Part shown: in pieces, positions 47,223-60,386 of the stretch
Layout: the number at the start of each line of letters is the position of its first letter
Position numbering within the stretch: the stretch's first letter is position 1
Assembly: GCA_033060915.1 (NCBI GenBank)
Contig: CM065387.1
Location: forward strand, 40,872,501-40,936,500
Reading direction: 5' to 3'
Source: Euryodendron excelsum
Lineage: Eukaryota > Streptophyta > Magnoliopsida > Ericales > Pentaphylacaceae
Length of the DNA: 64,000 nucleotides
The notes under the pieces: generated by a model
The model's database searches: none
The model's input: only the letters and a program-made list of their open reading frames with translations
Told to the model about the DNA's origin: nothing
Position numbers and translations under genes: made by a program

Positions 47223-47877
47223 GTTCTCTCTATTGCCAACGATTTGCGGCAAATCGCACACCATATTAACCGTCGGACCATTCATCAGGCAAACTTGGTG
47301 GATACACTTCTCCATGCAGATTCAATTTTCATATATCAGCGCATTGTAGCCAAAGATCACATTCCAAATTGGTAGACAAATTATGTGTTTTTGAATAGAT
47401 ACAGATGTTTTTGTTCAATGCTACATGTTTTGATTCTGAATTTGTCAAGAAAAAGAAAAATATTTATTTTTATGGGTAATAAAAATAACAAATTGTTTTG
47501 TAAATGTTTTTTAATTTTTTTTCTCATTTTTCTGGCCCAACAAAAATTAGTTTTATCTTTTGCGACTTCTTTTTTTTATTCCTATCATTTCACTTTTCCC
47601 TCTATAAATACAAAGTTAGGGTAAAAGTAAATATGGAAACATGTGAATCTTAATATCAGTCGGTTTTCCCAATCAGAAAATATATATCAACAAAATCATT
47701 TATTGTATTTGTTGGGCTCATTATTACCCTTAAATGCTCATACTAACTATTAGCAACTGGATATTATAAGCAAACACTGTGGTCAAGTAAAGCATTTACT
47801 TCGTTCTCAAAATCACAAGGTTTAAATTTATTATATAAGTCGGTTTAAGCACCATGTAATGATCTAATTTTTTAGGA

Positions 47878-48045
47878 GTAATGCTATATAAACAGAAAAT
47901 TTTATATCGAATTTATCACCAGAATAATATAGTTAGATAAAAGTCATTAATTTTAAAATAAAACACACATCATGACTCTTAATTATAATAATATTACTGT
48001 CATATCATTCTGATGAGCTTTTTTATACAAATTTTTAAAAAAAAC
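47878..48045. mobile_element. Short MITE, family M, copy 2
   Basis: GTAATGCTATATAAACAG...TTTATCACCAGAATAAT on the left, ATCATTCTGATGAGCTTTTTTATAC on the right: same layout as 59846..60032. Confidence 0.5.
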
Positions 48046-51000
48046 AAAATTTTCTTTTTTTTTTAAGTAGGTAAGTCGCACACAGGTGGGAGGGAAGAGT
48101 TTACAAAACTCATTTTTTTTATTTAAATTTTTATGATGAGTAGCCTCTGTAAGGGAGTGCCATGTTAGACCCACATTTTCAAAGTAAATCGTGAATCGCG
48201 TGCACCACCCTACAAGACACACGGACCAAGCTAGCCCAAGTTTACACCTGTGTGGGTGGCCCAACAGCACAGTGGTTGGAACCTCCAGGCTTTAACCATT
48301 ACCTAACTCTATTGATACCATGTATGAATTTAGGAATTTTCAAGTAAAAGGACATGGAAAGTAAGCCAAATAACTTGTGCACTCGTACATCAATTCGGTG
48401 TCAGTAAAATTTTTCAATTAGTTTAGGAGGCATGTAAGAAAGGAATATTAACCCATCAGCTTGTAGGTCATCCCTGTTAGGAATTTTGGCCCTCCCAAAC
48501 AAACTCCTTTTTGAAATAAGAAAGACAAGAATATCAAAATAAATAGAGAAAAACACAACACAAGGATTTACGTGAAAAACTCCCAAAATAAGAGAAAAAC
48601 CACCAGGCCTAGAGAAAAATACACTATATGAAAAATTATTACAATCACACAATTTTTCCTTCTCACCCTAAAAACACACCCACTAAGTTTCCCCACTAGC
48701 TACACTTTAACTTTCACCTCCTTAAGAGGAATTTTACTAAAGTCAAAAATTACTAGTTAAGCTATTAATTGGTGCAATTAACCAAGGAGACTTAACCCTC
48801 CTTAAATAACCTTGTCCCTTACCCACCCTTCTCCTACTCATTCGATGTGGGATAAGGGGCAAAACAAACCAACAATCCCCAGTCCTTTGCTGACATTAAC
48901 AGCATAACCTATTAGTCATCTCAAAATGAGTTTTTTTTTTCCCTTTATTTTATATATATTTCTTTGGATATCAAGCTAAATAGGATTACGGTACAAATCT
49001 CTAAGGACAAAAAAATAGTCATATAGATTTGATTCTTTTCTTTTCTTCCCGCTTCTCAGGAACGTGAGGAGACTAAGAAGATATTGCACAAATTAAGACA
49101 AAAGAAGAGAAGTGCCACCAAAGGGAATTTCTTTCATTTCAATCTTAGATAGAAGAAAACACAAACATCACAAACCTTCCACTTCTTGTTAGACCAAAGG
49201 GTACACAAATATGGCTACACACCCCTTTCAATATTTCCTGGAGGATTTAAAAGGGCGAGTTCCATCATGGGCTAGCTTTGAAATTGTTTGTGTAGCATAT
49301 GACAACAGCTCTTGTACCGTTCATGCAAGTGGATCGACATAAAGCTCATTGCTAACAAGTGTAAATGCTTCCTGTAACACATTATAATTTATACAATATA
49401 CTACAATAACACATTATCTTAATATCCAATTGGAATTAAATGATGGTAACCAGTTAAAAAAAAGAAACATAAAAATAAAAATAACAAAATCTTATGGAAG
49501 GCGTAGAGAGAACTTAAAACAAAACACTAAGGAAATATAGTCTAACACTATGTCCAGTTGTATTCTAGGACATCAGAATTTTATTACTCATTTCCATCAA
49601 GAGAGACATCTCCAAAGTGATTCGGTCTAAACTAAAGTAACACTGAACGTAACTACACTTGTAACATCATAAAGCCTAGATTGTTTATGCATCAACCTGA
49701 TATGGAGAAGTATATTTCAAGTATTCAAGTAAGCAGTAAATACGGGGCAAATATTCATAAACTTTCATAACTTGCAACTGATTTTTGATAGGGACCAACA
49801 ATTTGACTGTCTATGACCATCGTATTCAAGCAAAGTGCCAAGTACTGGGCTATGGGAGGGGGTAAGCATGTAATGTATGTTAAAAAAAGAGGACCCAGAA
49901 AAAGATTTGTTGTTACAAGTGAAAACTTGAACTTTGTGGCTCAACTTTTGTCACCTGTTTCCACTCCCCGTCTACTGATTCTTTTCACAATGTTACATTG
50001 CTTTTCCCATCAGCCACAACATGTTTCCAGGAAGCGACTAGGAGACCTCCTAACAGGCATATGAAAATCCTTTAGGTTTGGTTAAATATGAAAGGGGAAA
50101 GAATGTTACTAGGTTTTACTACTTTCATTTTACCCATTATTCCAATTTCCACAGAGATACTCACATATGCAGAGAATACATGAACAAATGTCCAAGGAGT
50201 TCTTCACACGCACGAGCTCGCGCGGGCACACATATACAGAATACATATCATGATATGAGAAAACTAATAAATCTCACAATTCATCACTCAATGTTACCTT
50301 AGCCGAGAATCTGAAGAGGCGGTCGGTAGCGCATTACCATGGTGGTGTTGTAACGGTACTGATAAGAAGACAAGTGACGTTGTCGATAGAGGAGGTGATC
50401 GGAAGTTGATGAGTGAGAGGGGGGACGAGTGCAGTATACATGTCTATACAGAGAGAGAGAGAGAGAGATGGGGTTAAGTGCTGCTACTCGGCTATGGAGA
50501 TATTTGTAAGTTGTACCTGAATCATTTAAGTCGTGGTCGTGTTGACGATGGAGAGAGAAGGAAAAACATTCTGGTGGGAGGGCAGCATCAAGTTCTTAGG
50601 CTGCTACACCCATTCTGATCGCATTGTTTATGTATTTTGTGGGTCTCATATTCAAATATTTAAATTTTATTAACAATAATTAATTCTACCTTAGGGGACA
50701 AAACATATGCCCCATAACTAAATATTAGAGAATAATATTATGAAATTAAATTGTATTAAAATTGGTTATATGTACAAATACTATTAATGTATAAATTAAT
50801 TATCGATCTGAAATTTGAAGTTTAACTAGCTAAAATAATAAAGTAAAATTAAAAAAAATAAATTAATGTACTACAAACTAAGAAATAACTAAGAAAAAGA
50901 AAAATAATTAAATATACAATTTTTTGAAGCAGAAAGCACAATTATTAAAATCATAACTCCATCAATTTAACAACTTATCTATGTAAACATGAAATTTTAA

Positions 51001-52269
51001 GTTGATTATTAATAAATTAGCATATATGAGGCTATATATATATAGGAAAGCAATTAGCCAAAAAAACATAATTGTTTGATGACTAAAATATTTGATGACA
51101 TACAAAGTGTCTAAGTTAAAGTCTAAATAGACCTGAATATTTTGTACATCATAATAATAAAAAAGAATAACCGGTTCAATTGATGGACTCACGCCTAGGG
51201 CTGTAAACAAGCTAAGTCAAGTCAAGTACTGAGTTGTTTAATTTTAGTTTAAAAAACTTAATGACTTTCAAAATTTATTTGAGTTGGGCTTATTTAATTT
51301 TCAAGCCAATCTTGAATGAGATTTAATCGAGTCGATCACGACCCAGCTCGAGTAACTTGAATTTTTTTTAGTGCACAAAAGCTTATTGAGTCAAATTCAA
51401 AAAATTAACGAGTTTTAAAATGTATTTAACTTGGCTTGTTCACATTTTACATAACGGGCCGGTATAAAATGAGATTTTAAAGAGCAAAGCCGAGTAGTTT
51501 AGTTCATTTTTATGCCAATTCACACCAGTTTTTATAAAAATAAAAAATTGTCTAATATTAAGAGGTTTGCACCAATTAGTTAGTTTCTACGGGAAAAAAA
51601 TACATATCTACATAAAAATTTGATCTAATGTATTAAAAACTATATCTATACTCATTTAGTTGCCAGTTTCTACAAGCTTATGATTTTTACTATTAGTTTA
51701 ATCTAAAAATTCAACATGTTAAAAGTTGTCTTATTCGGTAAAATAACAACTTTTGAAGAACTTAGAACAACATTTCTTGCTTTTCAGGCCATAATATCAC
51801 TCAACTGATTAAATTGTAAAATTTTCATGTCTAGCTCACCAAAGACTTCTATAGCATCAAACAATTCATTCTTGAAAAGGGTTTTGGATTCTAACTTCAA
51901 GATTTGAAAATTACCTCATTCAAACAAACTATATTACAGTACATAAAATGGCAAAAATTCAAAGCCATAGAAACAAAATACTAAAATAAATTCAAAGTTA
52001 TGTGATAGAAGAAAATTAAATAAAAATAAAATCTAAAATAAGTGTGAAAGATAGAACAAATTTCAACAGATTAAATAAAAAGATAAGAAAATATTTTAAA
52101 AAAATGAAATGATATATCTTCTAGTTAGTTTTGAATTTTTTTTGTTGTTATCTCAAAATAAGATTCAAAGTTTAAATACAATACTAAATTGAAATTTTGT
52201 TTTTTTTTTCAAAAGAGAAGTCGTACTGATGCTACATAAAAAATAAAAAAAACAACAACATAAATTCCA
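48046..52269. other. Intergenic, no confirmed gene
   Basis: AT-rich. Holds a (GA)n near 50450-50470 and a worn repeat with the GGCTGTAAACAAGC start near 51198. A possible short terminal exon on the minus strand (49321..49371) is described in the findings. Nothing else is supportable. Confidence 0.45.
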
Positions 52270-52690
52270 CCCCCTTAGCAACCAAAATTTTTGTGGCTAA
52301 AACATTTCCCAACTGTCCTTTGAATTTGCCTTATTTCCACCATGACTTTTGGCAACAAGATTGGCATGTCGTCGATAATTGTTTAGCAAATTATTTTGAA
52401 CTTGCAACAAATTTTATTTTAATCCCAAGACCTACATTTAGCAACGGTTTTATTTCGTGGCAAAAAATGTTGCCGCTAAAACCCTTTCTTGCCACAGCCC
52501 TCGAGCTAGAAATTTCCCGCCATTTGTTTTCGAGACAAAATTTGTGACGAGAGTGGTTGTCGTAGAGAATTGTTTAGATTTAGCAACAGGAGCTTACTTT
52601 CGTTGCAAAAGGCAAACTTTTAGCAACGATTTGGTCTTGGTCAAAAATGTTTCGTCGCTAGACCACCAATTTCATGTAGTTTCGTGTATA
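52270..52690. repeat. Repeat with GCAACGA/TCGTCGC subterminal motifs, possible worn CACTA end
   Basis: Many short motifs of the kind TTTAGCAACG, TTGCAACAA, GTTGCCGCTAAAA and TTCGTCGCTAGAC in both orientations. It ends TTTCATGTAGTTTCGTG, reminiscent of a mutated CACTACATGAAA terminus. The partner end is not identified. Confidence 0.35.
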
Positions 52691-52741
52691 TAATAGTATT
52701 GTATATGTTATGTTTGATTCTCTAGGTATTTGGTTACCTAG

Positions 52742-54010
52742 TGATTCACTCCCGCAAGTGCATGGTTTCGAATTAGTTTAATTCAAGAGATGCCAGATAT
52801 CGTATTCTTCCTCGAGAATCGAGATCCAATATAGAACGATGGCTCAACAAGCATGAACTTACTCAAATTGCTTACAATTAGTGAAACACTTCTATAAAAG
52901 AGAAATAAAAAAATTGTTTGGGTTTTGGTTTGGTTTGATTTGATTGAAACTAGGCAAATGAAAATGAGAATTAAGACAAGTTAAAAGGAGATTTGAGTTT
53001 AATTGATTCAAACACCAAATTGATTCAAGAGTTTTAATGAAAGTTCATAACTCAAATTACTAACCACAATCAAGGGTAGTAATCCAAAAGATTTAGCTTT
53101 GATAATTTACGAATTCTACTTCAATTGGTGTTAGATTTATGGACAATTAAGAAATTATAGGCTAATATCATCGATTTGATCAATCACAACCCACAATTGC
53201 TAAATCTTAAGTTGAAATTGTCAAACATAATCAATAATCTAAGAGTTCTTATGAATCTAATATTCAATCTAATAGAATTAACAATCCCAAAAGGTAATTC
53301 AATGAAAACACAAGATACCTTCAATGAATACTTGAGTCCCTAGGGTGTTCTTCACAGTTGAACCCAAATTAAAGCTTAGTTACTCATACTCATGGTGAAA
53401 TTGGGGAATTGGAATTGAATCTATTGGAATTGAAAGCTGGAAATGAAATTACAAAGTACTTAAAGGCAATTACAATGGCATTATGAGAGAATTACAATGA
53501 AATTCGACTAATACAATGCTCGAAATTTAGATATAAAACTGCATAAATCATCCTATTCTAAGCTGAAAAAGTTAGATCCCCGAATTGAACTACAAAATAT
53601 ACTTTATAGGTTGAAATAAAACAGGGGCTCCGTCAACCATTCGCACGGTATTGTTTATTGTGAGCACGGATTTCTCGCGGTTCTTCGAACGCCCTTAATA
53701 TGGTGATTTCAAGCCTTAGTATCTTGCACATGCTTCTGCAAAGTTGATTTCTGGCCTCTGAACCTGCAAGCCTGTGCACACACTACTATTCATTGTGCGC
53801 ACGTCTTTATTAACCATGCACATGGTCAAATGACCATTCTACCTCTAAAACTTTATTTTACTCCTTTTAAGCTCTATACCTACAAATCAACCACAAAAAT
53901 AGCATAAGAATCATAATACAATAATACAACTAAAATAGATGAAATACTAAACTACTTAAGCTGAATCTAGCTATTTATGGGCTAATGATTATACTTTTGG
54001 AGTGTAATCA
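52742..54010. mobile_element. Solo LTR C, 1,269 bp, TSD CCTAG/CCTAA
   Basis: Starts TGATTCACTCC and ends GGAGTGTAATCA, so TG...CA with extended inverted ends. Flanks are CCTAG (52737..52741) and CCTAA (54011..54015). The paralogous stretch at 9541..9580 reads straight through (GGTTACCTAGTTTACACTTT), which is the empty site. No coding frame. No second LTR of this family is in the window. Confidence 0.82.
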
Positions 54011-54634
54011 CCTAATTTACTCTTTCTTCTTCTATTCTTACTTGCATAGCACTCATCTAGTGCTATGTATATTTATCTGTGTCTCATTGATTCATCAATT
54101 CAATATACATAGATTTCTATCTCTTTCTTTGTCTCCAATTATTCTAACACTATTTGATTTTTTCTGATTATATAACATTTACCCTAAGTACAGTAGAGGT
54201 GATGGTCAAAGGACTTGATGTAGGAATAGTGAATAAGTGTATTATTCCCAAAACAAAAACTTAAAACCCTAGCAAAACTCTAATTGTGCGCAAATTAAGA
54301 AATTACAAAAATATTACCAAAAATATTTAAAAAATCAAATTAAAATTGGGAACAGCTAATTTAGGGCACCAAAATCATGCCATAAATTCTATCATTCACA
54401 GTCATTCCTAGAAACCCGTTTTTCATCATCCTGCCAAATTTCGCACAATTCGAGATACCCTGTTCACTGTCTAATTAGCCCTTGAATAAGTTTAGGTGCT
54501 TCATGTAATCTAATGTCATGCCATCTGCATTAGGACTCAAACCTCACCTTGCCAAATGGTTTGCACAACTTCACGTCTTAAAATTTAAATTTAATGAGAG
54601 ACCATTGGAATTTGAAAATTACACCTATGCTACT
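54011..54634. repeat. Paralogue of 9572..10290
   Basis: Near-collinear copy of the flank upstream of chitinase gene 1, ending where duplication copy B begins (CTACTCGTACATG). No gene recognised. Confidence 0.75.
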
Positions 54635-56202
54635 CGTACATGTTTGCAAGCCCAACAGGTCCTGTAAGGCCTTGTTTAGGCTTGAGTTGTTCATAAAAAG
54701 AGAACAAGAATTGGGCTCAAGCTTGGTTCGTTCTTTTTAACAAATTTGAACAACCCTTGTTGAGTTGAGCAGATCGGTTTGTTTGCATCCTTAAAAGGAT
54801 GTCTTCAAAATAAAAATAAAAAATATATTAGAGGATTTATTGATGAATTAGTGACATAGGAAGTGTTTTTAGCAAATATCTACTACGAATATTGAGTGTA
54901 TGCACCCTATTTTTATTATACATTGACTATAATTCAACAGAGCGAGGAAGATTCAACAAAAGGTTAGAAGAATTACTTGTCATCTTAATTATAGTGTTGA
55001 TTACAACGAGGGTTACAATTGATGGCACAATTGATTGAATTGTTAGAGGGTGTAATGTTCTCATAACGGCGTTGTTTGATTGAGCAATTGGACTATATAT
55101 GTTTATGGTGTTAGGGTTTCATATTTTAAGGCATTTGTGAATCATTTTCTAAGATGACTATGTAATTTTCACATGATTTTAATGTATACTTATGGTTTGC
55201 TTTTCAAATATCCAACCCAAAAGGCACAATTCAATTCAAAATTTTCTAGGGCAACCAATAGTAAAACAACAGTAGCATGTCGTGCTTGACAAGATTTGTG
55301 AAACAAAATTAGCGTCTATTCCATACAAACTGCATTTTATTCATGCGCATTTTACTCATTTCACGTTTCCTAGTACGAGTTGGAGTCAAAACAATGAAGG
55401 GTGTTTATATATGCTATTTGAGAACAACTTCTAGTTTTGTTTTGGAGCTATCTTTGTAATATCGTCGGATTGAATATTTTGTGATCTTTTGGTGTGTGAG
55501 ATTGAGTTATCGGCTGCATGCTCTAGTTGTCTCCGAGTTGCTGATGATGACATAAACTGCATTAATATTTTGCAAATGGTCTATTCTATGTTTGACGATT
55601 GTATAGCATTACACAACAAGTACACAAGAAAGATGGCCTTCTTCTACCAACTATTAAAGCAAACTTAATTTTACAACATAAAAGATGGCTAGCTTGAACT
55701 TTGATGGCATGGAAAATGGTTGCAGCTCACTTCTCTTTCTACAATTACATATTACAACAGTGATTGTTTACCAAGATTCTTCAAAATTCTACTGCCAAGT
55801 GATATAGTAGTCATATAGTAGTGAACAATTCTACTACTGATTCATTGTTTATGATTAACTATGTCTTTAAGTAGAGTGCATTTGCTAGTGAGTCAACTAT
55901 GGATCATTCACCATGGAAGCTGCCTTATGTTTGACGCTTGGGGATTATAATGGTTAAGGTAGTGGAAGACCTTTATGTATGAAAATTGCAGAATGCTTTA
56001 TGTGTTGTCTCATATGTGGTGAAATCACCAAGAACCGTGAACAAATTAATGTTAACAATGTAATTATATACCAAATGTCACAATTTGACGGGAATACATG
56101 AGTATTGAAAGTCAATACTACCTAACTACTCAAACTTTTTTTCTTCTATTAATTTAAAGTCATGCAAAACTCAAAAGATAGAGGAAGCGGGAATTGAATT
56201 CT

Positions 56203-56418
56203 TTCTTTTTTTTTTTTTTTTTTTTTGTTCTAAACAGATTGCACCTAAGTTAGACCACTTTCTGTCAGGGCACGCTAAACACTCCCCTTGTATCGAGAGC
56301 AGAGCTCCAAGCACGAGAAAACTAAGATGGCCCTAACAAGAGCTATGGGGAAGACTCGAACCTAAATTTAGTGGCAAGGCTGCCCGAGCTCCACCCAATG
56401 AGCCAATCCTTGCGGGTA
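56203..56418 (-). mobile_element. tRNA-derived SINE, TSD about 16 bp, absent from copy A
   Basis: On the minus strand: A box TTGGCTCATTGGG (about 56393..56405), B box GGTTCGAGTC (56353..56362), a body and a poly(A) tail (T run 56206..56226 on the plus strand). Flanked by GCGGGAATTGAATTCT (56187..56202) and GTGGGAATTGAATCCT (56419..56434). Copy A has the single site GTGGGAATTTAATTCT near 37647. Confidence 0.9.
56353..56362 (-). promoter_or_regulatory. SINE internal Pol III B box
   Basis: GGTTCGAGTC, matching the RNA polymerase III B-box consensus GGTTCGANNC. Confidence 0.75.
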
Positions 56419-57040
56419 GTGGGAATTGAATCCTCATTCTCTTTTTTTGCTATATTTTGATTTTGAATTTATCAAGGGAAATAATAACATAATGGAAAAG
56501 AAATTATTCATACATATTTATTTTGTTATGAGAACAAACTAAAAAGTAAATTTTTAAGGAATACCTAGTCATTTTATTGTTATTTATTTACTTCAAAAAA
56601 TAAAAATAAATAAAATTAATTACTTTCATTTCATTTTTTTTCTCTATTTTTTTTCTTTTTCTCCATAAATTCAATATCCAAACATAGCGGCAAGGATGAA
56701 AGTCTCTACACCTTTTGAAAGGGAAAAGGAAAAAGGTAACAATTTCAATATGAAATAACTACAACATAAGATAAAAGAAAAAAAAAATCTTATTGAATTG
56801 TAGAGTGCAATGATTTAGATTTTAGCAACAAAAATGATAATGACATCATAAGTTGAACCAGAAATAGTTTATTTTCCAGAAATAACTGACCTAAACCAGT
56901 TCATATTATTATGTCTAATAGCTGGAACTAGTTAAAACCAGATATTATTATTGGTTGAACAATAGCAAATAAACAAACTGATACCTCTAACTCAACATTC
57001 TTCTAGGAGGAAAGATAGCAGAGGCTATATATATCATCTC

Positions 57041-57983
57041 TCATTTTCTAAAGCATATCCAACCCCTTCCTGTCCTTTTCTTAGGCTTATGGAACTCTTT
57101 CCTCTTGCTTTTCTTAAGCTTACCGCAACTATTTTTCCTTGGTGACCCGATGCAAGCACACCAATAGCCAATGATCTTGCTTCCACAATGATAGCAAAAT
57201 ATGACCTTACACCTGTGTTAATCAAAGTAAAATCAAATAAATAAGATATCAGGGACCTGAAAATATATATGCAAATTGTTATCTCATAAATCCTTCATAA
57301 CAAGAGACGAAATTATGCTTCAACCGTAGGAAGCCACGGCCTCTTTTATTTTTGCTAAATTCTATTTAAACTCTATGAATTTTAAGTATCTATGATAAAA
57401 AAAAAAAAAAAAATTCCTTTGAGAAATTGAAGAATTTTAACATTGACTCTCAACAAAATTCAAAAATTTTATTTTGATCTTCCAAAATTCAAGAGAATTT
57501 TTGCCTTAGCCCTCCAACAAAATTAAAAAAAAAAAAAAATTGGCATTGGCCCCACAAAATTTAAGAAAATTTTTATCACAATCCCTCAAAAAAATTTCAA
57601 AAAATCTTACCTTGAGCTTCCATGGCGCCTCTCAATATAATTCTTGGTTCAGTCCCTGTTCATAATCATGCTATTGCAAAACCATATAATGCCAGATCAC
57701 AATAAACCCACGAGTTGTTTCAATCTTCGACTCGATATACCTCAGTATGCGAACAAGATAGCAGTAGAAGATAATATGCACCTCTATATATGTTGTGTGT
57801 GCGTGTGTATGAGAGACAGAGAGAGAGAGAGAGAGAAAACCTGCATGTAACAGTATGGCAGCCTCCAGCGAGTTCCACAATGTATTTGCATTCAGGGCAC
57901 GTTGCCCAGTCCATCTTCTTCACAAGCTGTTTGAATTGAATGTCGTTCTTAAGGCTCGTAAGCCTTTGCTGTGTGTTTCCCAT
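57041..57983 (-). CDS. RBR-type E3 ubiquitin ligase RING2 mini-gene, copy B
   Basis: CDS complement(join(57041..57212, 57841..57983)), 104 codons plus stop. Same exon layout and splice sites as copy A (38260..39251). The first exon is 143 nt in both and ends TVTC plus AG of a split Arg codon. RING2 ligands CPEC, the catalytic GGC, TC/RC and FCYHCG are all kept. Amino-acid changes are scattered (for example N to H after GGC, P to A in YWCxC). The Lys-rich tail reads in another frame from copy A after HKPKK/HEPKK and ends GWICFRK. An intact frame in both copies is compatible with a working small protein, but no RING1 or IBR is nearby. A real start upstream cannot be excluded. Confidence 0.58.
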
Positions 57984-58353
57984 GATTGTTCAGCCTTTGA
58001 TTGAATCTTATATGTTGTGTTTCAATCTGATTTGCCATTGTTGAAGTATAAATAAACTATGAGTCTTCTACTTACCTAAGTTTTCTAAAGCCTCTAGGTT
58101 TCTCACTACTTGTAATTTCGTTTATCTAATCTTCCTTGATCGCTTAATTCTCCAACGTGTTAAAGTCCAAAGTTTACCACAAAAATACGAGTTACCCAAC
58201 ACATCAATTTTGCCACCAAAATATATATATATATATATGTACACTTTTATGCTTTGGTAGTACTATGGTTATAATTACTTCCTTTATTTTCCAATATGGC
58301 ATTGGTGTTTTCATGCTTTGGTAGTAGAATAATGCTATGCAAACATAATTTTA

Positions 58354-58526
58354 AGGATAATGTTATACAAAGAAAAAATTCATACAAAATGATATGTTTT
58401 AATAAGCCTTTCACTTTAAAATAAACACCCACCATAATAGTTTTTAATTACAAAACTGTCACTGCTACATTATTTTGAGTACAAATTTTATATAAATTTT
58501 TTGTAAGAATAGCATTTGTCTAATAT
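58354..58526. mobile_element. Short MITE, family M, copy 3, absent from copy A
   Basis: Starts GGATAATGTTATAC and ends ...GTAAGAATAGCATTTGTC, inverted ends. It sits between CATAATTTTAA and TTTAATACATAA; copy A reads CATAATTTGAATACATAA (about 39607..39624). The duplication is probably TTTAA. Confidence 0.7.
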
Positions 58527-59089
58527 TTAATACATAATTTTTATACGCAACGGTCTAACTATTTATGGTCCTTTCATTCAAACTATAGTACCCTTTTATT
58601 TTTCTCATTATTTAAAAAAAAAACCGCTTGTCATTTGGGGGAATTTTCTCTATAAAAATCTTATAAGAATAGAATTTAATTTTCCTCAGTAGCACTATGG
58701 GTTTGTTTTTTCCCCTCTCAGTAATGAGGGTAGGGTGGGGCTTCCAATGTGTGGCAACACTACTTGAGCATCACAATAATACCTCCTACCTGTTGGGGAA
58801 GTTAGATGGGTGGCCTAGACGGATCCACAAATGAGGGGATCTGCAGGCTCTCTTTCAAGTCGAGCTTATGCATAACCTGACCCTAGCTCCCTTAAGGACA
58901 TAGCGGTAAGAAGCTAGTGGTTATGGGATTAATTATAATATAGTTGGTAATTGTGTTACTTTTGATTCTCATACACTACTAGTAATTTCAGTTGTCTATG
59001 ATGCTTTTTTCCCTTTGCACAAGGACAAGCATAATTTCACACCAAAAAGGATTCTGATCCTGCCATAATTTTGGAGCCTGATTGGTTCC

Positions 59090-59845
59090 AAGCCCATTTT
59101 CCAAAATATGAGTCAAATAGTGGGTGTTTTGAGCCCATCATTCTAAATTAAAATTCTATACAAAAATTTTCTTTATGTAGCATTACTATCATTGTATTTT
59201 AATTTTTTAAGTTTAAACATGAGAAATATATTAGTCTATAAGATTAAATTTCTACATGGAAAATAAAGCTGGCATCTATTCTACCTTATCAAAATATGAA
59301 AAATAATAAATTAATTATTTCTTAGGCAAAAAATAGATAGGACTCATTGTCCTATATAAAAGTTTTGGTGTTTTATTAGGTTAGTGTAAGATTTTAAATT
59401 GTGCGGGTGTCTGAGTAAGTATTTGCTTGGACATTATATATATACAAACATACACACTATTATAAAGCAAACTTTTTTGGTAAGACTTCCACTTTGGTGA
59501 AGATTTTTTTTTTTTTTTTTTGGTTGACAAAAATGACCCATTGCAGGAACTTTGCCTAATTTACATTTAAAATATGCAAGGATAATTATGTAATACCCAT
59601 AACTAAACTGTTTCTTCAGATTCTATACCACAACTAAATTATTTCTTCAGAGTCTGTAACCTCCTACTACTAAAATAATGGTAGACAGAGTGATTTGGTA
59701 TAGTGTAGTACACATATATAGTGTTTGTCATTCTTCTAGTACACAATATATAAGAAGCTTCATTTAAATCTAGGGGGCGCCACTGCACCCCACCCCTAAA
59801 GGGTTTCTGCCCTAGTATTGCCACTGCTACTAATAATAAATAGAG
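59090..59845. other. AT-rich stretch specific to copy B
   Basis: No counterpart in copy A at this position; no gene recognised. T run near 59508-59521. Confidence 0.4.
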
Positions 59846-60032
59846 TAATGATATATAAACAAAAAATTCATACAGAATTTATCACCAAAATGATCTGGTT
59901 AAATGAGAGTTATTCACTTAAAAGCTAAACACCCATCATGGTGGATCTTAATTACAAAAATATTACTATTATATCATTTTGGTGAGATTTTCTATACAAA
60001 ATTTATGTAGGAATAGCATTTTCCTAATGAAT
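59846..60032. mobile_element. Short MITE, family M, copy 4
   Basis: Left ATGATATATAAACAAAAAAT...CACCAAAATGAT pairs with right ATCATTTTGGTG...GGAATAGCAT. Inverted ends of about 48 bp leave a short middle (CACCCATCATGG). Best preserved member of the family. Confidence 0.68.
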
Positions 60033-60386
60033 TAACCCTGTGTTGAACTATTATTTGCATTCGGCACTCAGTGTTCCTCCTTTCACACCCAACTAAAAAT
60101 GCATAAGAATTTTGAAAGGGCTTCAGAATACATTGGCCTCAAGAGATGATAAAAAGTAATCGTTTCAGTTGATGGGACTTGGTATGCCCCCAACCCCAAG
60201 TGTTGTATCATTTTGGAAATAAAATAGTCTATCAATGAGTAAAAAATGAAAACCGATAAGAGGATATAGGAACAATATATTTATATATATATATATATAT
60301 ATTGTGGAAACTAAAAAAGCTTTAATCCAAGGGGAATGACCACTGGCCTTCCCTTTGAGCATAAAGCATGGCATGATCCATATGTT

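Noticed and set aside
51197..51480. Region starting GGCTGTAAACAAGC as a gene
   Set aside because: It resembles a common dispersed plant repeat and has no open frame.
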